Below, in pieces: positions 45,639 to 54,222 of a DNA stretch of 64,000 nt. A program made the position numbers and the translations under genes. The DNA comes from JAQGMV01 sp963828715. GTDB taxonomy: Bacteria; Pseudomonadota; Gammaproteobacteria; Burkholderiales; SG8-41. The notes beneath the pieces are model-generated. The model made no database searches, had not been told where the DNA came from, and was given only the letters and a program-made list of their open reading frames with translations. The stretch covers positions 124,001 to 188,000 of the forward strand of contig CAWHFX010000005.1 in NCBI GenBank assembly GCA_963828715.1, given 5' to 3'. The first letter of the stretch is position 1, and each line of letters begins with the position of its first letter.

Positions 45639-46904
45639 ATGATGGACACCACTGCTACGCCGAAATCTTTGGCTGCGGTTACGCATAAGCCCGACAGCAC
45701 CGGCGGCCTGTCCATTGTCGACAAGCGCGCGCTGCCGCGCCATCTGCAGCAATACCTGGCGCTGCAAGACTTCATCGATCGGGCGCGCAAGATTTTGCCG
45801 CGGCCGATTTATGGCTATGTTACGGGCGGCGTGGAAGACAATGCTTCGCTGCGCGGCAACCGCAATGTATTCGATGAGATCGGCTTCGTGCCCAAGCCTC
45901 TGGTCGACACCACCGCGCGCAGCATGAAAACCACCCTCTTCGGAAAAACCTACAACGCGCCGTTCGGCTTCGCGCCGATGGGCGGCACTTCGACCGCGTG
46001 TTACCGCGGCGACACGGTGCTCGCTGGCGTCGCAGCGGAAGCGAACATTCCGATGATGATGAGCGGCGCATCGCTGATGAAAATGGAAGACGTCAAAGCC
46101 GCCGGCAGGACCGCAATGTTCCAGGCCTATCTGCCGGGCGACATCGAGCGCATCACCGAAACCTTTGAGCGCTGCGAGCGGGCAGGCTTCGACACGATCG
46201 CCGTCACCGTCGACGTGCAGGTGCCCGCCAACCGCGAGAACAACGTGCGCAACGGCTACAGCACGCCGCTGCGGCCTTCGCTGCGGCTCGCTTGGGATGT
46301 GGGCATACGGCCCAAGTGGCTGTTTGGCATGTTCCTCAAAACGCTGATGACCGACGGCATGCCGCATGTTGAAAACATGGGCCCGCGCGTGCCGATGCTG
46401 TCGGTCGGCAGCAAGCGTGATTACGGCCGGCGCGACCGGCTGTCCTGGACGCACATTGCGCACATGCGCAAAATCTGGAAGGGCAATCTGCTGATCAAGG
46501 GCGTGGTCGACAAAGACTCCGTGCGCATTGCACGCGAGCATGGATTGAACGGCGTGATGGTGTCCAACCACGGTGGAAGGCAATTGGACGGCACCGTCTC
46601 TCCGGCGCGCGTGCTCCCGGGGATCCGCGAAGCCGCGGGCAAGGACATGGCGGTGATCATGGACAGTGGTTTTCGGCGCGGCACCGATGTGCTGAAAGCG
46701 CTGGCGCTGGGCGCGGATTTCTGTTTCATCGGCCGTCCGTTCCTGTGCGCCGCAGCGTGTGCCGGTCGGGACGGCGTAACCCACGCGGTGAGTCTGCTGA
46801 TGGACGAAATCGACCGCGACATGGCGCAGCTCGGTATCAACCATCCGAAGGAAATCACCAAGGACTATTTGATGCCGATGACGGGGGCGGATTTTATAAA
46901 ATGA
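45639..46904 (+). CDS. FMN-dependent alpha-hydroxyacid dehydrogenase (L-lactate dehydrogenase-like)
   Basis: This 421-residue protein has the glycolate-oxidase/lactate-dehydrogenase barrel: FIDRARKILPRPIYGYVTGGVEDN, APFGFAPMGGTSTACYRGDTVLA, MFQAYLPGD, IAVTVDVQVPANRENNVRNGY, DRLSWTHIAHMRKIWKGNLLIKGVV, SNHGGRQLDGT (catalytic His about 311 and substrate Arg about 314), and MDSGFRRGTDVLKALALGADFCFIGRPFL (FMN phosphate loop). AGGGAGA precedes two adjacent ATGs, either of which could start it. Members oxidise L-2-hydroxyacids to 2-ketoacids in the cytoplasm or at the membrane. It is divergent from the Bug gene at 44348. Confidence 0.9.
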   Translation: MMDTTATPKSLAAVTHKPDSTGGLSIVDKRALPRHLQQYLALQDFIDRARKILPRPIYGYVTGGVEDNASLRGNRNVFDEIGFVPKPLVDTTARSMKTTLFGKTYNAPFGFAPMGGTSTACYRGDTVLAGVAAEANIPMMMSGASLMKMEDVKAAGRTAMFQAYLPGDIERITETFERCERAGFDTIAVTVDVQVPANRENNVRNGYSTPLRPSLRLAWDVGIRPKWLFGMFLKTLMTDGMPHVENMGPRVPMLSVGSKRDYGRRDRLSWTHIAHMRKIWKGNLLIKGVVDKDSVRIAREHGLNGVMVSNHGGRQLDGTVSPARVLPGIREAAGKDMAVIMDSGFRRGTDVLKALALGADFCFIGRPFLCAAACAGRDGVTHAVSLLMDEIDRDMAQLGINHPKEITKDYLMPMTGADFIK

Positions 46905-46986
46905 TCTGACTGCCCGTTAGATCGGATGCTGATCTTTGCACCTAAGCACCCGCTTCCCGTCTGACGGCCAGCAATCCCGCGGCCGT

Positions 46987-47397
46987 TCAGGCTGCCGCCA
47001 GTACCTTTGTCGCCTTCCTCACGTCGCCGGGAGCAACCCAGAACATTCCTGCATAACGCCCGTTGCCGGCCGAGGCCGCATCCATTGCGACCATGCTGAT
47101 GCCGGCAGCCGCGAGCTTCTCGCAGATCTCCGCGATCGCGCCGGGGCGATCGTCGCCCTGAACGACGAATACGGTCTTGCGCGGCCCGACCTTGACGCCG
47201 AGCTTCCGGACTGCCGCCTTGAATGCGGCAGTGTCGTTCGGGATGAAGTCGATCTGTGCGCGACGGCCTGACGGAAACGCGGTGAACGCGCAGAGATCGA
47301 TACCGGCGTCACGCAACGCCCCCAGCAACCGTGCTCCTTCGCCAACCTTGTTCGGAACGTCGAGACTGAAGTAATCGGCTCTGCGTATACTGTCCAT
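46987..47397 (-). CDS. ACT-domain protein
   Basis: This 136-residue protein starts at 47397 after GGAGGT. Two ACT-like units are visible: SLDVPNKVGEGARLLGALRDAGIDLCAFTAFPSGRRAQIDFI and TVFVVQGDDRPGAIAEICEKLAAAGISMVAMDAASAGNGRYAGMFWV, each a beta-alpha-beta-beta pattern that binds small ligands (often amino acids) at subunit interfaces. No catalytic domain accompanies them, so it is a stand-alone sensor or regulatory protein. It is divergent from the Bug gene at 47498, so both promoters share the gap of about 100 bases. Confidence 0.82.
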   Translation of the reverse strand: MDSIRRADYFSLDVPNKVGEGARLLGALRDAGIDLCAFTAFPSGRRAQIDFIPNDTAAFKAAVRKLGVKVGPRKTVFVVQGDDRPGAIAEICEKLAAAGISMVAMDAASAGNGRYAGMFWVAPGDVRKATKVLAAA

Positions 47398-47497
47398 TGA
47401 CCACCTCCATCGCTTCGACTTAGTTTGCTCCCGCCACCGCGGGCTCGCAACGTTCACGATCAATCATGAGAGGCCTGCGCTGAAAAGACTTGCCGCT

Positions 47498-48455
47498 ATG
47501 TGCCTGGCCATCGCCAGCGCGCTGATCGGCGTGGCTGCGCAAGCCGCCGACGCGTATCCCGCTCGGCCTGTGCGCCTCATTACGCCGTACGCGCCCGGCG
47601 GCAATGCCGACATCCAGGCGCGCTACATCGCGGAGCGGCTGAGCGAATCGTTCGGGAGGCCGTTCGTCGTGGACAACCGACCCGGTGCGAACGGGATGAT
47701 CGGGATCGAACTCGTGGTGCGCTCGCCCCCTGATGGTTACACGCTGCTCCTCGTCGCCAACACATTCACCATAAATGCAGTGCTGTTTCCGAAAGCACCT
47801 TTCGACATCGTTCGAGATCTGCAGCCGCTCACGCTGATCGGCGATACGCCGATGCTGCTGGTCGCGCATCCCTCGGTTCCGGCCGATAGTCTGAAAGAAC
47901 TGCTTGCGTTCGCGAAGAGCAGGCCCGGGCAGCTCAATTACGGCTCTTCCGGAAACGGCTCGTCCGGCGATCTCGCAGGGTCTTTGCTCGAGTTGATGAC
48001 GGGCGTGAAGCTCGTGCACGTGCCCTATAAAGGCGCCGCGGCCGTGAACGTGGACGTCATGACGGGACAGATACAGCTCGGCCTGCCGAGCGTGACCTCG
48101 GTGCTCCCGCACGTAAAAGCAGGGAAGCTCAAGGCGTTCGCGGTGACGACGAAGTCGCGCTCCAGTCTCGCACCCGCAATTCCGACAATGGATGAGGCCG
48201 GCGTGCCGGGTTACGAAGCGAGTATCTGGAACGGGCTGCTTGCGCCGGCGGGAACGCCGCTGACGATCGTGATGCGCCTGAGCCGGACCTGTCGCGCAGA
48301 TTCTCGAGTCACGTGAGGCGCAGGCGCGGTATGCCGCCGTCGGCGCGGACATCCGCTACAACTCGCCTGAGGAGTATCAGGCGCTGATTCGCTCAGAGAT
48401 CGTGAAGTGGGGGAAGGTGGTCAAGGCTGCCGGCATACGCGCGGATCAGCCCTGA
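47498..48455 (+). pseudogene. Bug/TctC-family solute-binding protein, frameshifted near the C-terminus
   Basis: This is the closest relative of the Bug protein at 12166: signal peptide CLAIASALIGVAAQAADA, YPARPVRLITPYAPGGNADIQARYIAERL, VVDNRPGANGMIGIE, PPDGYTLLLVAN, VHVPYKGAAAVN, IPTMDEAGVPGYEASIWNGLL. The frame breaks near 48283; the downstream frame gives AQILESREAQARYAAVGADIRYNSPEEYQALIRSEIVKWGKVVKAAGIRADQP to the TGA at 48453-48455. ATG at 47498 is used; the region before it (GAAAAGACTTGCCGCT) may encode extra signal residues from a nonstandard start. Confidence 0.87.
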
Positions 48456-48630
48456 AGCGCCACGTCGCGCGGATCGCTCTTCGCCGGTCCGGGCTTCGGC
48501 TTTCGCTCCTCGCGATGACCGGTGGTTCGCGTCTCGTCCGCGGAGTCGGAGTTATGGGCTCAGCCACGAACGGTTTGGGTGCGTCCGCAGTGCCCAGCAG
48601 CAGATGCCGTCTCGAACTGCGAACGCCCTG

Positions 48631-49653
48631 CTACTGAAAACTCAGATTCGCGGTTTTCGCGACCTTCGTCCACTTGACGAGCTCGGACTTGATGTATGTG
48701 CCGAACTCCTGCGGCGTACCGGCCACGATGTCCGACCCGTCGGCCGTCAAACGTTGCACGACGTCAGGCGACTTGAGCACTTCGACGACTGCAGCGTTGA
48801 GCTTCTGCACGATCGCGGCCGGCACGCGTGCGCCGGTGATGAGGCCGTACCACTGTGTGACTTCGTAGCCGGGAAGGCCCGATTCGGCGACGGTCGGCAG
48901 GTCAACGAGCGGCGAGCGTTTGGCAGAGGTGACCGCGAGCCAGCGCAGCCGCCCGCTCTGCACCTGCGGCCGCACGCTGAACAGGGAGTTGAACCCGAGC
49001 TGCACTTCGTCGGCGAGCATGGCCGCGATGATGTTGGCCGAGCCCTTGTACGGCACGTGCACGATCTTGATGCCGGTCATGCTGGAGAGCAGCGCGCCCG
49101 AGAAGTGCTGCAGCGAGCCGACGCCCGAAGTGCCGTAATTGATCTTGCCCGGATTCGCGCGCGCGTAGGCGATCAGCTCCTTGATCGATTTCACCGGCAG
49201 CGACGGCGGATGATAGACGACGTAATAGAGCGAGCTCACCTGCGCGATCGGCTGCAGGTCCTTTTGCAGGTCGTAGGGGAACTTCTGTCCCGCTGCGGCC
49301 GCGGTCGCCTGGGACGCCGAGAACTGGCAGATCGTATAGCCGTCGGGGCTCGCGTTCGCGGTGTACTCGACTGCGATGGCGCCACCGGCGCCGGTGCGAT
49401 TATCGACGACGACCTGCTGGCCCCATTTTTCCGAAAGCTTGGCCGCGATGACTCGCGCGGTGATATCTGTCGCACCCCCGGCCGAGTACGGGACGATGAG
49501 ACGAATGGGCTTGTTCGGGTAATTGGCAGCGGGATCTGCCTGCGCGGCGTGCAAAGTCGGTGCGGCCATACCCACGCAGCACGCGGCGAGCAATCTGAAA
49601 AGGGTATCGATGCCGAGCCTCCTCCGCAATTCAAGCGCCGGAGTAAACCACAT
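48631..49653 (-). CDS. Bug/TctC-family solute-binding protein
   Basis: The Bug landmarks are YPNKPIRLIVPYSAGGATDITARVIA, VVDNRTGAGGAIAVE, SPDGYTICQFSAS, INYGTSGVGSLQHFSGALL, HVPYKGSANII, LPTVAESGLPGYEVTQWYGLITG (lacking the usual LLAPAGTP). The ATG at 49653 gives a long N-terminus (WFTPALELRRRLGIDTLFRLLAACCVGMAAPTLHA); GGAGGAGG occurs inside this, so a nonstandard start closer to LGIDTLFRLL is possible. A convergent pair with the preceding Bug gene is separated by about 175 bases containing a partial REP unit. Confidence 0.9.
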   Translation of the reverse strand: MWFTPALELRRRLGIDTLFRLLAACCVGMAAPTLHAAQADPAANYPNKPIRLIVPYSAGGATDITARVIAAKLSEKWGQQVVVDNRTGAGGAIAVEYTANASPDGYTICQFSASQATAAAAGQKFPYDLQKDLQPIAQVSSLYYVVYHPPSLPVKSIKELIAYARANPGKINYGTSGVGSLQHFSGALLSSMTGIKIVHVPYKGSANIIAAMLADEVQLGFNSLFSVRPQVQSGRLRWLAVTSAKRSPLVDLPTVAESGLPGYEVTQWYGLITGARVPAAIVQKLNAAVVEVLKSPDVVQRLTADGSDIVAGTPQEFGTYIKSELVKWTKVAKTANLSFQ

Positions 49654-49672
49654 CAGCGCGAAAGTTGCACCG

Positions 49673-51112
49673 TCACGGCGCGGGCGCAGCGACAGACATG
49701 CATGCGAATGGCGATGCAAGAGCGATGTCGGCGGCGAAGCGCCCGTACTCCGCGTCCTGCGAGTCCGCGGGCGTGCGCAGGATCGCAGCAGGATGAACCG
49801 TCACCAGGAGCTGCATGTCGTCCTGCCATGGCATGATGCGCCCGCGCAGCGAGCTGATGGTGGCATCGACGCGCGTCAGAGCACGGGTTGCCGTGGCGCC
49901 GAGTGCGACGACGAGGCGCGGCTGCACCAGCGCGAGCTCGCGTTCGAGCCACTGGTGGCACGCGTCGACCTCCAGTTGTCCCGGCGTGCGATGGAGTCGC
50001 CGCTTTCCGCGCGCAGTGAATTTGAAGTGCTTCACTGCGTTCGTGACGTACACCGCGTCGCGTGCGATGCCCGCGGCCGCGAGCGCACGGTCGAACAGCG
50101 CACCGGCGGGACCGACGAACGGGCGTCCCGTCAGGTCTTCCCGGTCGCCGGGTTGTTCGCCTACGAACACGACGGACGCGTGATCCGGGCCTTCACCGAA
50201 CACCGTCTGCGTCGCGTGCTCCCATAACGGACAGGCTCGACACTTCGCGGCCGATGCGCGCGTTGCGGCGAGCGTATCGGTGCCGGCCGGCGCAGGCGCC
50301 GAGCCTTCATAGCGCACAGTGCGATGACGCGGTGTGCTCGCTTCGGCATCGATCATGTCGAGCGTGCGTCGCGAGGCATCACCGATCAGTTGCGGGATCA
50401 GCGCTGCTTCGGGCAGATTGGCCCAGTACTTTCTGGGCATGTGCCCCTGCATGGTGTGGATCTTGAGCCGCGCCGGGTTGAAGATACTCGCGTAGTAGGT
50501 TTTCCAGAGCGCTTCGAGGGCGTCGCTGTCGGGCGCATCGGATTGTTTTGCGCCGGGTCCGAAGCGGAGCTTCTCGCCGTCCCAGAACGCGCTCCGGTGT
50601 GGTGTCAGAATGGACCAGCGCATCGCAGCGAAGCGCCTCATGAAAAACGGCGCCGCTGCTTCGACGATGTAATGCGCGGGTTCGAACCAGGCCACGTAAA
50701 CAGGCCCTTCCACCGTCGCGACTTCCCGGAAACGCACGTACGCGTGCATCTTGTGAATATCGCGGTCGATCGCCTTCTGCATCGTCCGCGCACGTGCGAC
50801 ATCCTCGTCCACTTCGATGTCGAGAAGCCGCGACTCCTCGCGCAGGCGCCAGAGCAGCCGATACAGCAGCGCGAAGCGCTGGGGATCGCGATGCATGACG
50901 ACGTCCCTGCAGAGTGCGATGAACTTCGCTGGAACCGGAAACTCTCGTGACGAGTCTGCCTCGCGCGGCGCCGATGCATCCTCGAACAGCGTATCGCCTT
51001 CGCCCACGATCCATTCGATGTCGGCAGGCGGTATCCGTGACGCGAGAAGACGGCGTGCAGCGCTGCGCCAGCCCGCGAAATCGGTTTCGCCGGCAAGCCT
51101 TACGACGTTCAT
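49673..51112 (-). CDS. DUF4130-UdgX fusion (uracil-DNA-binding/cross-linking glycosylase)
   Basis: The 479-residue protein is two-domain. The N-terminal part (to about 250) is DUF4130-like: DTLFEDASAPREADSSREFPVPAKFIALCRDVVMHRDPQRFALLYRLLWRL, KAIDRDIHKMHAYVRFREV, WFEPAHYIVEAAAPFFMRRFAAMRWSILTPHRSAFWDG. The C-terminal UdgX domain has KCRACPLWEHATQTVFGEG, FVGEQPGDREDLTGRPFVGPAG, VTNAVKHFKFTARGKRRLHRTPG (KRRLH carries the histidine that cross-links uracil-DNA in UdgX), VTVHPAAILR. It recognises uracil in DNA and can stay covalently bound. The ATG at 51112 overlaps the stop of the radical-SAM gene by four bases (ATGA), so they are co-translated. Confidence 0.88.
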   Translation of the reverse strand: MNVVRLAGETDFAGWRSAARRLLASRIPPADIEWIVGEGDTLFEDASAPREADSSREFPVPAKFIALCRDVVMHRDPQRFALLYRLLWRLREESRLLDIEVDEDVARARTMQKAIDRDIHKMHAYVRFREVATVEGPVYVAWFEPAHYIVEAAAPFFMRRFAAMRWSILTPHRSAFWDGEKLRFGPGAKQSDAPDSDALEALWKTYYASIFNPARLKIHTMQGHMPRKYWANLPEAALIPQLIGDASRRTLDMIDAEASTPRHRTVRYEGSAPAPAGTDTLAATRASAAKCRACPLWEHATQTVFGEGPDHASVVFVGEQPGDREDLTGRPFVGPAGALFDRALAAAGIARDAVYVTNAVKHFKFTARGKRRLHRTPGQLEVDACHQWLERELALVQPRLVVALGATATRALTRVDATISSLRGRIMPWQDDMQLLVTVHPAAILRTPADSQDAEYGRFAADIALASPFACMSVAAPAP

Positions 51113-52362
51113 GCAGGACTGTGGTCCGCGAACAGGTCGAGCTGTGTGGATGCGGGACGAATGGCCTGTTCGAGCCTCAGGGAATCGAGCAACGCGTGCG
51201 CGCCGTGACCCGGAACAGTCACGAACGGAAGTACTTTCTTCAGCGGAACGTGCAGACGCTCCAGATCGTCGAGGCGCAGCATGCGAACCCGGCGTGCGGA
51301 GACGATGCGCTTCACGGCTTTCGTGCCGAGACCCGGAACGCGCAGCAGCATCTCGCGGTCGGCCGAGTTCAGATCGACGGGAAAGCACTCGCGGTGACGC
51401 AGCGCCCATGCAAGCTTGGGATCGATGTCGAGTGCAAGCATTCCGGTCGCCGAGACCGGAATTTCGCTCAGGGTGAAACCGTAGAAGCGCATCAGCCAGT
51501 CCGCCTGATACAGGCGGTGCTCGCGCACGAGAGGAGGGGCCTTGAGCGGCAGCGTCGGAAGGAATCCGGGATCGGGCTGAACGCGGAGTAGTAGACGCGT
51601 TTCAGACGATACGATCCGTAGAGCCTCGCACTTGCGTCGATGAATGGCGATGCGGTCGGTTCATCCGCGCCGACAATCATCTGCGTGCTCTGGCCGGCCG
51701 GCGCGAACCGGCGGGGCCGCGCGTCCGATCGTGCCCGACGCCCTGCGTCGCGCGCCGCCGCCCGTCGATCAATGCGCGCGTGGCGGCCATCCATCTCTTG
51801 ATGCCGCTCGCGTTCTTTTCGGGCGCTAGGCGTGTCAGGCTCGCCTCGGTCGGCAGCTCGACGTTGATCGATGAGCCGATCGGCATAGCGGCCCGCCGCG
51901 CGACCAGATCGTCGCTTGCGTCCGGGATCGTCTTCAGATGGATGTAGCCGCGAAAGTCGTGCTCGGTCGCGCAGCGCTGCGCGACTTCGTCACCTGCTCC
52001 ATCGTGTCGTCGGGATTGCGGATGATCCCGGACCTCAGGAACAGGCCCTCGATGTAGTTGCGCCGGTAGAAGTCGAGCGTGAGCCGGACGACTTCATCGA
52101 CGGTGAAGCGCGCGCGAGGCGTATTGCTGGAGACGGCGGTTTACGCAATAAAGGCAGTCGTAGACGCAGAAATTCGTGAGCAGGATCTTGAGCAGCGAGA
52201 TGCAGCGGCCATCCGGGGCGTAGCTGTGACAGATCCCCATGCCTTCGGTCGAGCCGATGCCCTGCCGTCCGCGGAATTGCGCTTCGCCGTGCCGCTCGAG
52301 GCGCAGGACGCGTCGTATTTAGCGGCATCGGCAAGGATTTCGAGCTTGTGGAGGATGTGAAT
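51109..52362 (-). pseudogene. SplB-like radical SAM DNA repair/modification protein, multiply frameshifted
   Basis: Pieces in different minus frames assemble in order to the TIGR03916-type radical SAM protein: HKLEILADAAKYDASCASSG, GIGSTEGMGICHSYAPDGRCISLLKILLTNFCVYDCLYC (three-cysteine 4Fe-4S motif, CxxxCxxC), LTLDFYRRNYIEGLFLRSGIIRNPDDTMEQ, SINVELPTEASLTRLAPEKNASGI, FAPAGQSTQMIVGADEPTASPFIDASARLYGSYRLKRVYYSAFSPIPD, APPLVREHRLYQADWLMRFYGFTLSEI, LNSADREMLLRVPGLGTKAVKRI (HhH). At least four frame changes occur in 1.2 kb. It is expected to work with the DUF4130-UdgX protein encoded immediately downstream. The start is unresolved near 52362; an ATG at 52390 lies in another frame. Confidence 0.82.
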
Positions 52363-52420
52363 GGCGGGACCTCTCGAACAGCAATTTCATGAGGCAAGGA
52401 TCGGGCCCCGAAGTTCCGCC

Positions 52421-53167
52421 CTAACGGGCGCTGAGGAGCCGTCCCCACCCCTCCACCGGCGGCGCGATGCCTTCATGGATCAGACGCCAGACGGGCGCGA
52501 TCGGATTGGTCACCACCGGGATCCCGAAATCGTCTTCGAGAATGGGCACGGCAGCGAGACTGCGCCATGCCCCACCGGCGAGCAGCAGCGCCTGCGCGTC
52601 CGGCGCACGCCGCATCGCCTCGCGTCCGAGCTGGAACGCGAGCTTCACGCCTTCCTCGATGCTCATCGAAAACGCCTGCTTCGCCCACTGGTTCGCGCTC
52701 GTAAGCGCCAGCACTTCGATGCCGGCATGCGTGAGATAGGCGTGCAGACGCCGGTTCAGTTCGTCCGCCCAGCGACTCGCGATCGCGATGCGCGTGGTGC
52801 CCAGGTGACGCAGCGCGGCGATCGTCGCTTCGGCCTGGGCTTCCGCTTCCACGCCGGTCTTAGCTTTCGTCTTCTCCTGTAAGTCGAGCACACGGTCGCG
52901 GCCGAGTTGCGAGGCGATCGGGAATCCGGCCAGACAGATGCTCTGCGCGCCCTGCCGGACGAGCTCGTCCACGCAGGGCCAGTACCGTTTCTCGACAGCC
53001 TCATTGACACCGTCGTTGGTGTAATCGGAGATATTGAGCGCGCTCGAAACGCGCCGGATGTCTGGCGGCAGGAGCGGCTGCGGCTGCGGATGCGGCAGGC
53101 GATCCGCGTCCGCGGGCATGACCGATCCGGCGATGAAGCGAGGCTTGACCTCGGCGGGAGACGTCAT
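52421..53167 (-). CDS. Asp/Glu racemase-superfamily protein (maleate isomerase/decarboxylase-like)
   Basis: This 248-residue protein has the duplicated alpha/beta pattern of the aspartate/glutamate racemase superfamily, similar to maleate isomerases and arylmalonate decarboxylases: ALNISDYTNDGVNEAVEKRYWPCVDELVRQGAQSICLAGFPIASQLGRD, GVEAEAQAEATIAALRHLGTTRIAIASRWADELNRRLHAYLTHAGIEVLAL, QALLLAGGAWRSLAAVPILEDDFGIPVVTNPIAP. The second catalytic cysteine motif (usually SCT or GC) reads LAGGAW without Cys, and the first reads SICLAGFP rather than ACTS, so the chemistry may be altered. It is alone between the radical-SAM gene and a divergent hydrolase. Confidence 0.78.
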   Translation of the reverse strand: MTSPAEVKPRFIAGSVMPADADRLPHPQPQPLLPPDIRRVSSALNISDYTNDGVNEAVEKRYWPCVDELVRQGAQSICLAGFPIASQLGRDRVLDLQEKTKAKTGVEAEAQAEATIAALRHLGTTRIAIASRWADELNRRLHAYLTHAGIEVLALTSANQWAKQAFSMSIEEGVKLAFQLGREAMRRAPDAQALLLAGGAWRSLAAVPILEDDFGIPVVTNPIAPVWRLIHEGIAPPVEGWGRLLSAR

Positions 53168-53295
53168 CCGATTCCTTTCACGTGAGATATGTATTCAGAC
53201 TTCATTCGAGAGCCGACGCTAACGGGATCGTAACATCCGTGCCGCGAGTTCGAAATGCGCGACAATCGCCGCGTCTTCTGAAGGAGTGTCCCGGC

Positions 53296-54123
53296 ATGCA
53301 CATGGAGCTCGTTTCGATCACGACGCCGACGATTCCACTCGATGGCCTGTATTACGAACCCGATGGCGGCGCGACAAAGGGCGGCGTGCTGATGTTCCAT
53401 GGCAATACGATGAACTTCTATGTCGGGGCGCTGCGCTTCCTTCCTCCCGCTCTGACGCGGCTCGGTTTGGCGTGTCTCGCCTTCAATCGCCGCGGTCATG
53501 ACGTGGTGACCACACGCAACAGTCGCCTCGCAGAAGGCGGCGCCTTCCAGCTGACGCGGGAGGCGATCGAGGACAACCGCATCGCTGCGCAATGGATGGC
53601 GGCGCGCGGTTGCGCCGAGCCGGTCGTGATGGGACACAGCAACGGCGGCATGCTCGGCGTGCGGCACGCCGTGGATCATCCCCGTACGCGCGCGCTCGTG
53701 CTGCTCTCCGCCGGTCGCGGCGGCGCAACCACCGTGCAGTCCGGACGGGCGGAAGGCTTGATGGCGGGCGAGCGCTTCGACGAGATTTACGCAGAAGCAC
53801 GGAGACTCGTCGGCAAGGGACGCGGCAAGACGCTCCTGCTGATGCCCGGCTGGTGGTACGTGATTACCGCCGAAAGCTTCCTCGATCGTCTGACCGAAGT
53901 GCCCGATGTGCTCGCACTCGCCCCAGAGGTGAAGTGCCCGATCCTCTTCATACGGGGCGACAAGGAGAACGCCGAGCGCTATCCGGCGGAAGAGTTCGTG
54001 CGCCGAGCTACGGCACCGGCAATCGCGAACGTGATTGCCGACTGTGATCATTTCTACAACGGCAGGGAAAACGAAGTGATCGACGCAGTCACGTCCTGGC
54101 TTGCGGACACGCTGAATCTCTGA
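53296..54123 (+). CDS. Alpha/beta hydrolase (serine-type)
   Basis: This 275-residue alpha/beta hydrolase begins at the ATG at 53296 after GGAG. GVLMFHGNTMNFYVG forms the oxyanion strand-loop, VVMGHSNGGMLG the nucleophile elbow (Ser about 115), PILFIRGDKENAERYPAEEF the acid strand, and ADCDHFYNGRENEV the catalytic His. Unlike the protein at 34444, the triad looks complete. The family includes esterases, C-C hydrolases and dehalogenase relatives, and the substrate is unknown. Catalase HPII follows about 100 bases downstream. Confidence 0.87.
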   Translation: MHMELVSITTPTIPLDGLYYEPDGGATKGGVLMFHGNTMNFYVGALRFLPPALTRLGLACLAFNRRGHDVVTTRNSRLAEGGAFQLTREAIEDNRIAAQWMAARGCAEPVVMGHSNGGMLGVRHAVDHPRTRALVLLSAGRGGATTVQSGRAEGLMAGERFDEIYAEARRLVGKGRGKTLLLMPGWWYVITAESFLDRLTEVPDVLALAPEVKCPILFIRGDKENAERYPAEEFVRRATAPAIANVIADCDHFYNGRENEVIDAVTSWLADTLNL

Positions 54124-54222
54124 GGTTGACGACGCATCCGAGACGCGGGTAGCACGCTCATCACGCGTCGACGGGCATGGCCGTTGCTGAGCGAAACGTC
54201 TTTAAGAAAGGATGTGCGCTCA

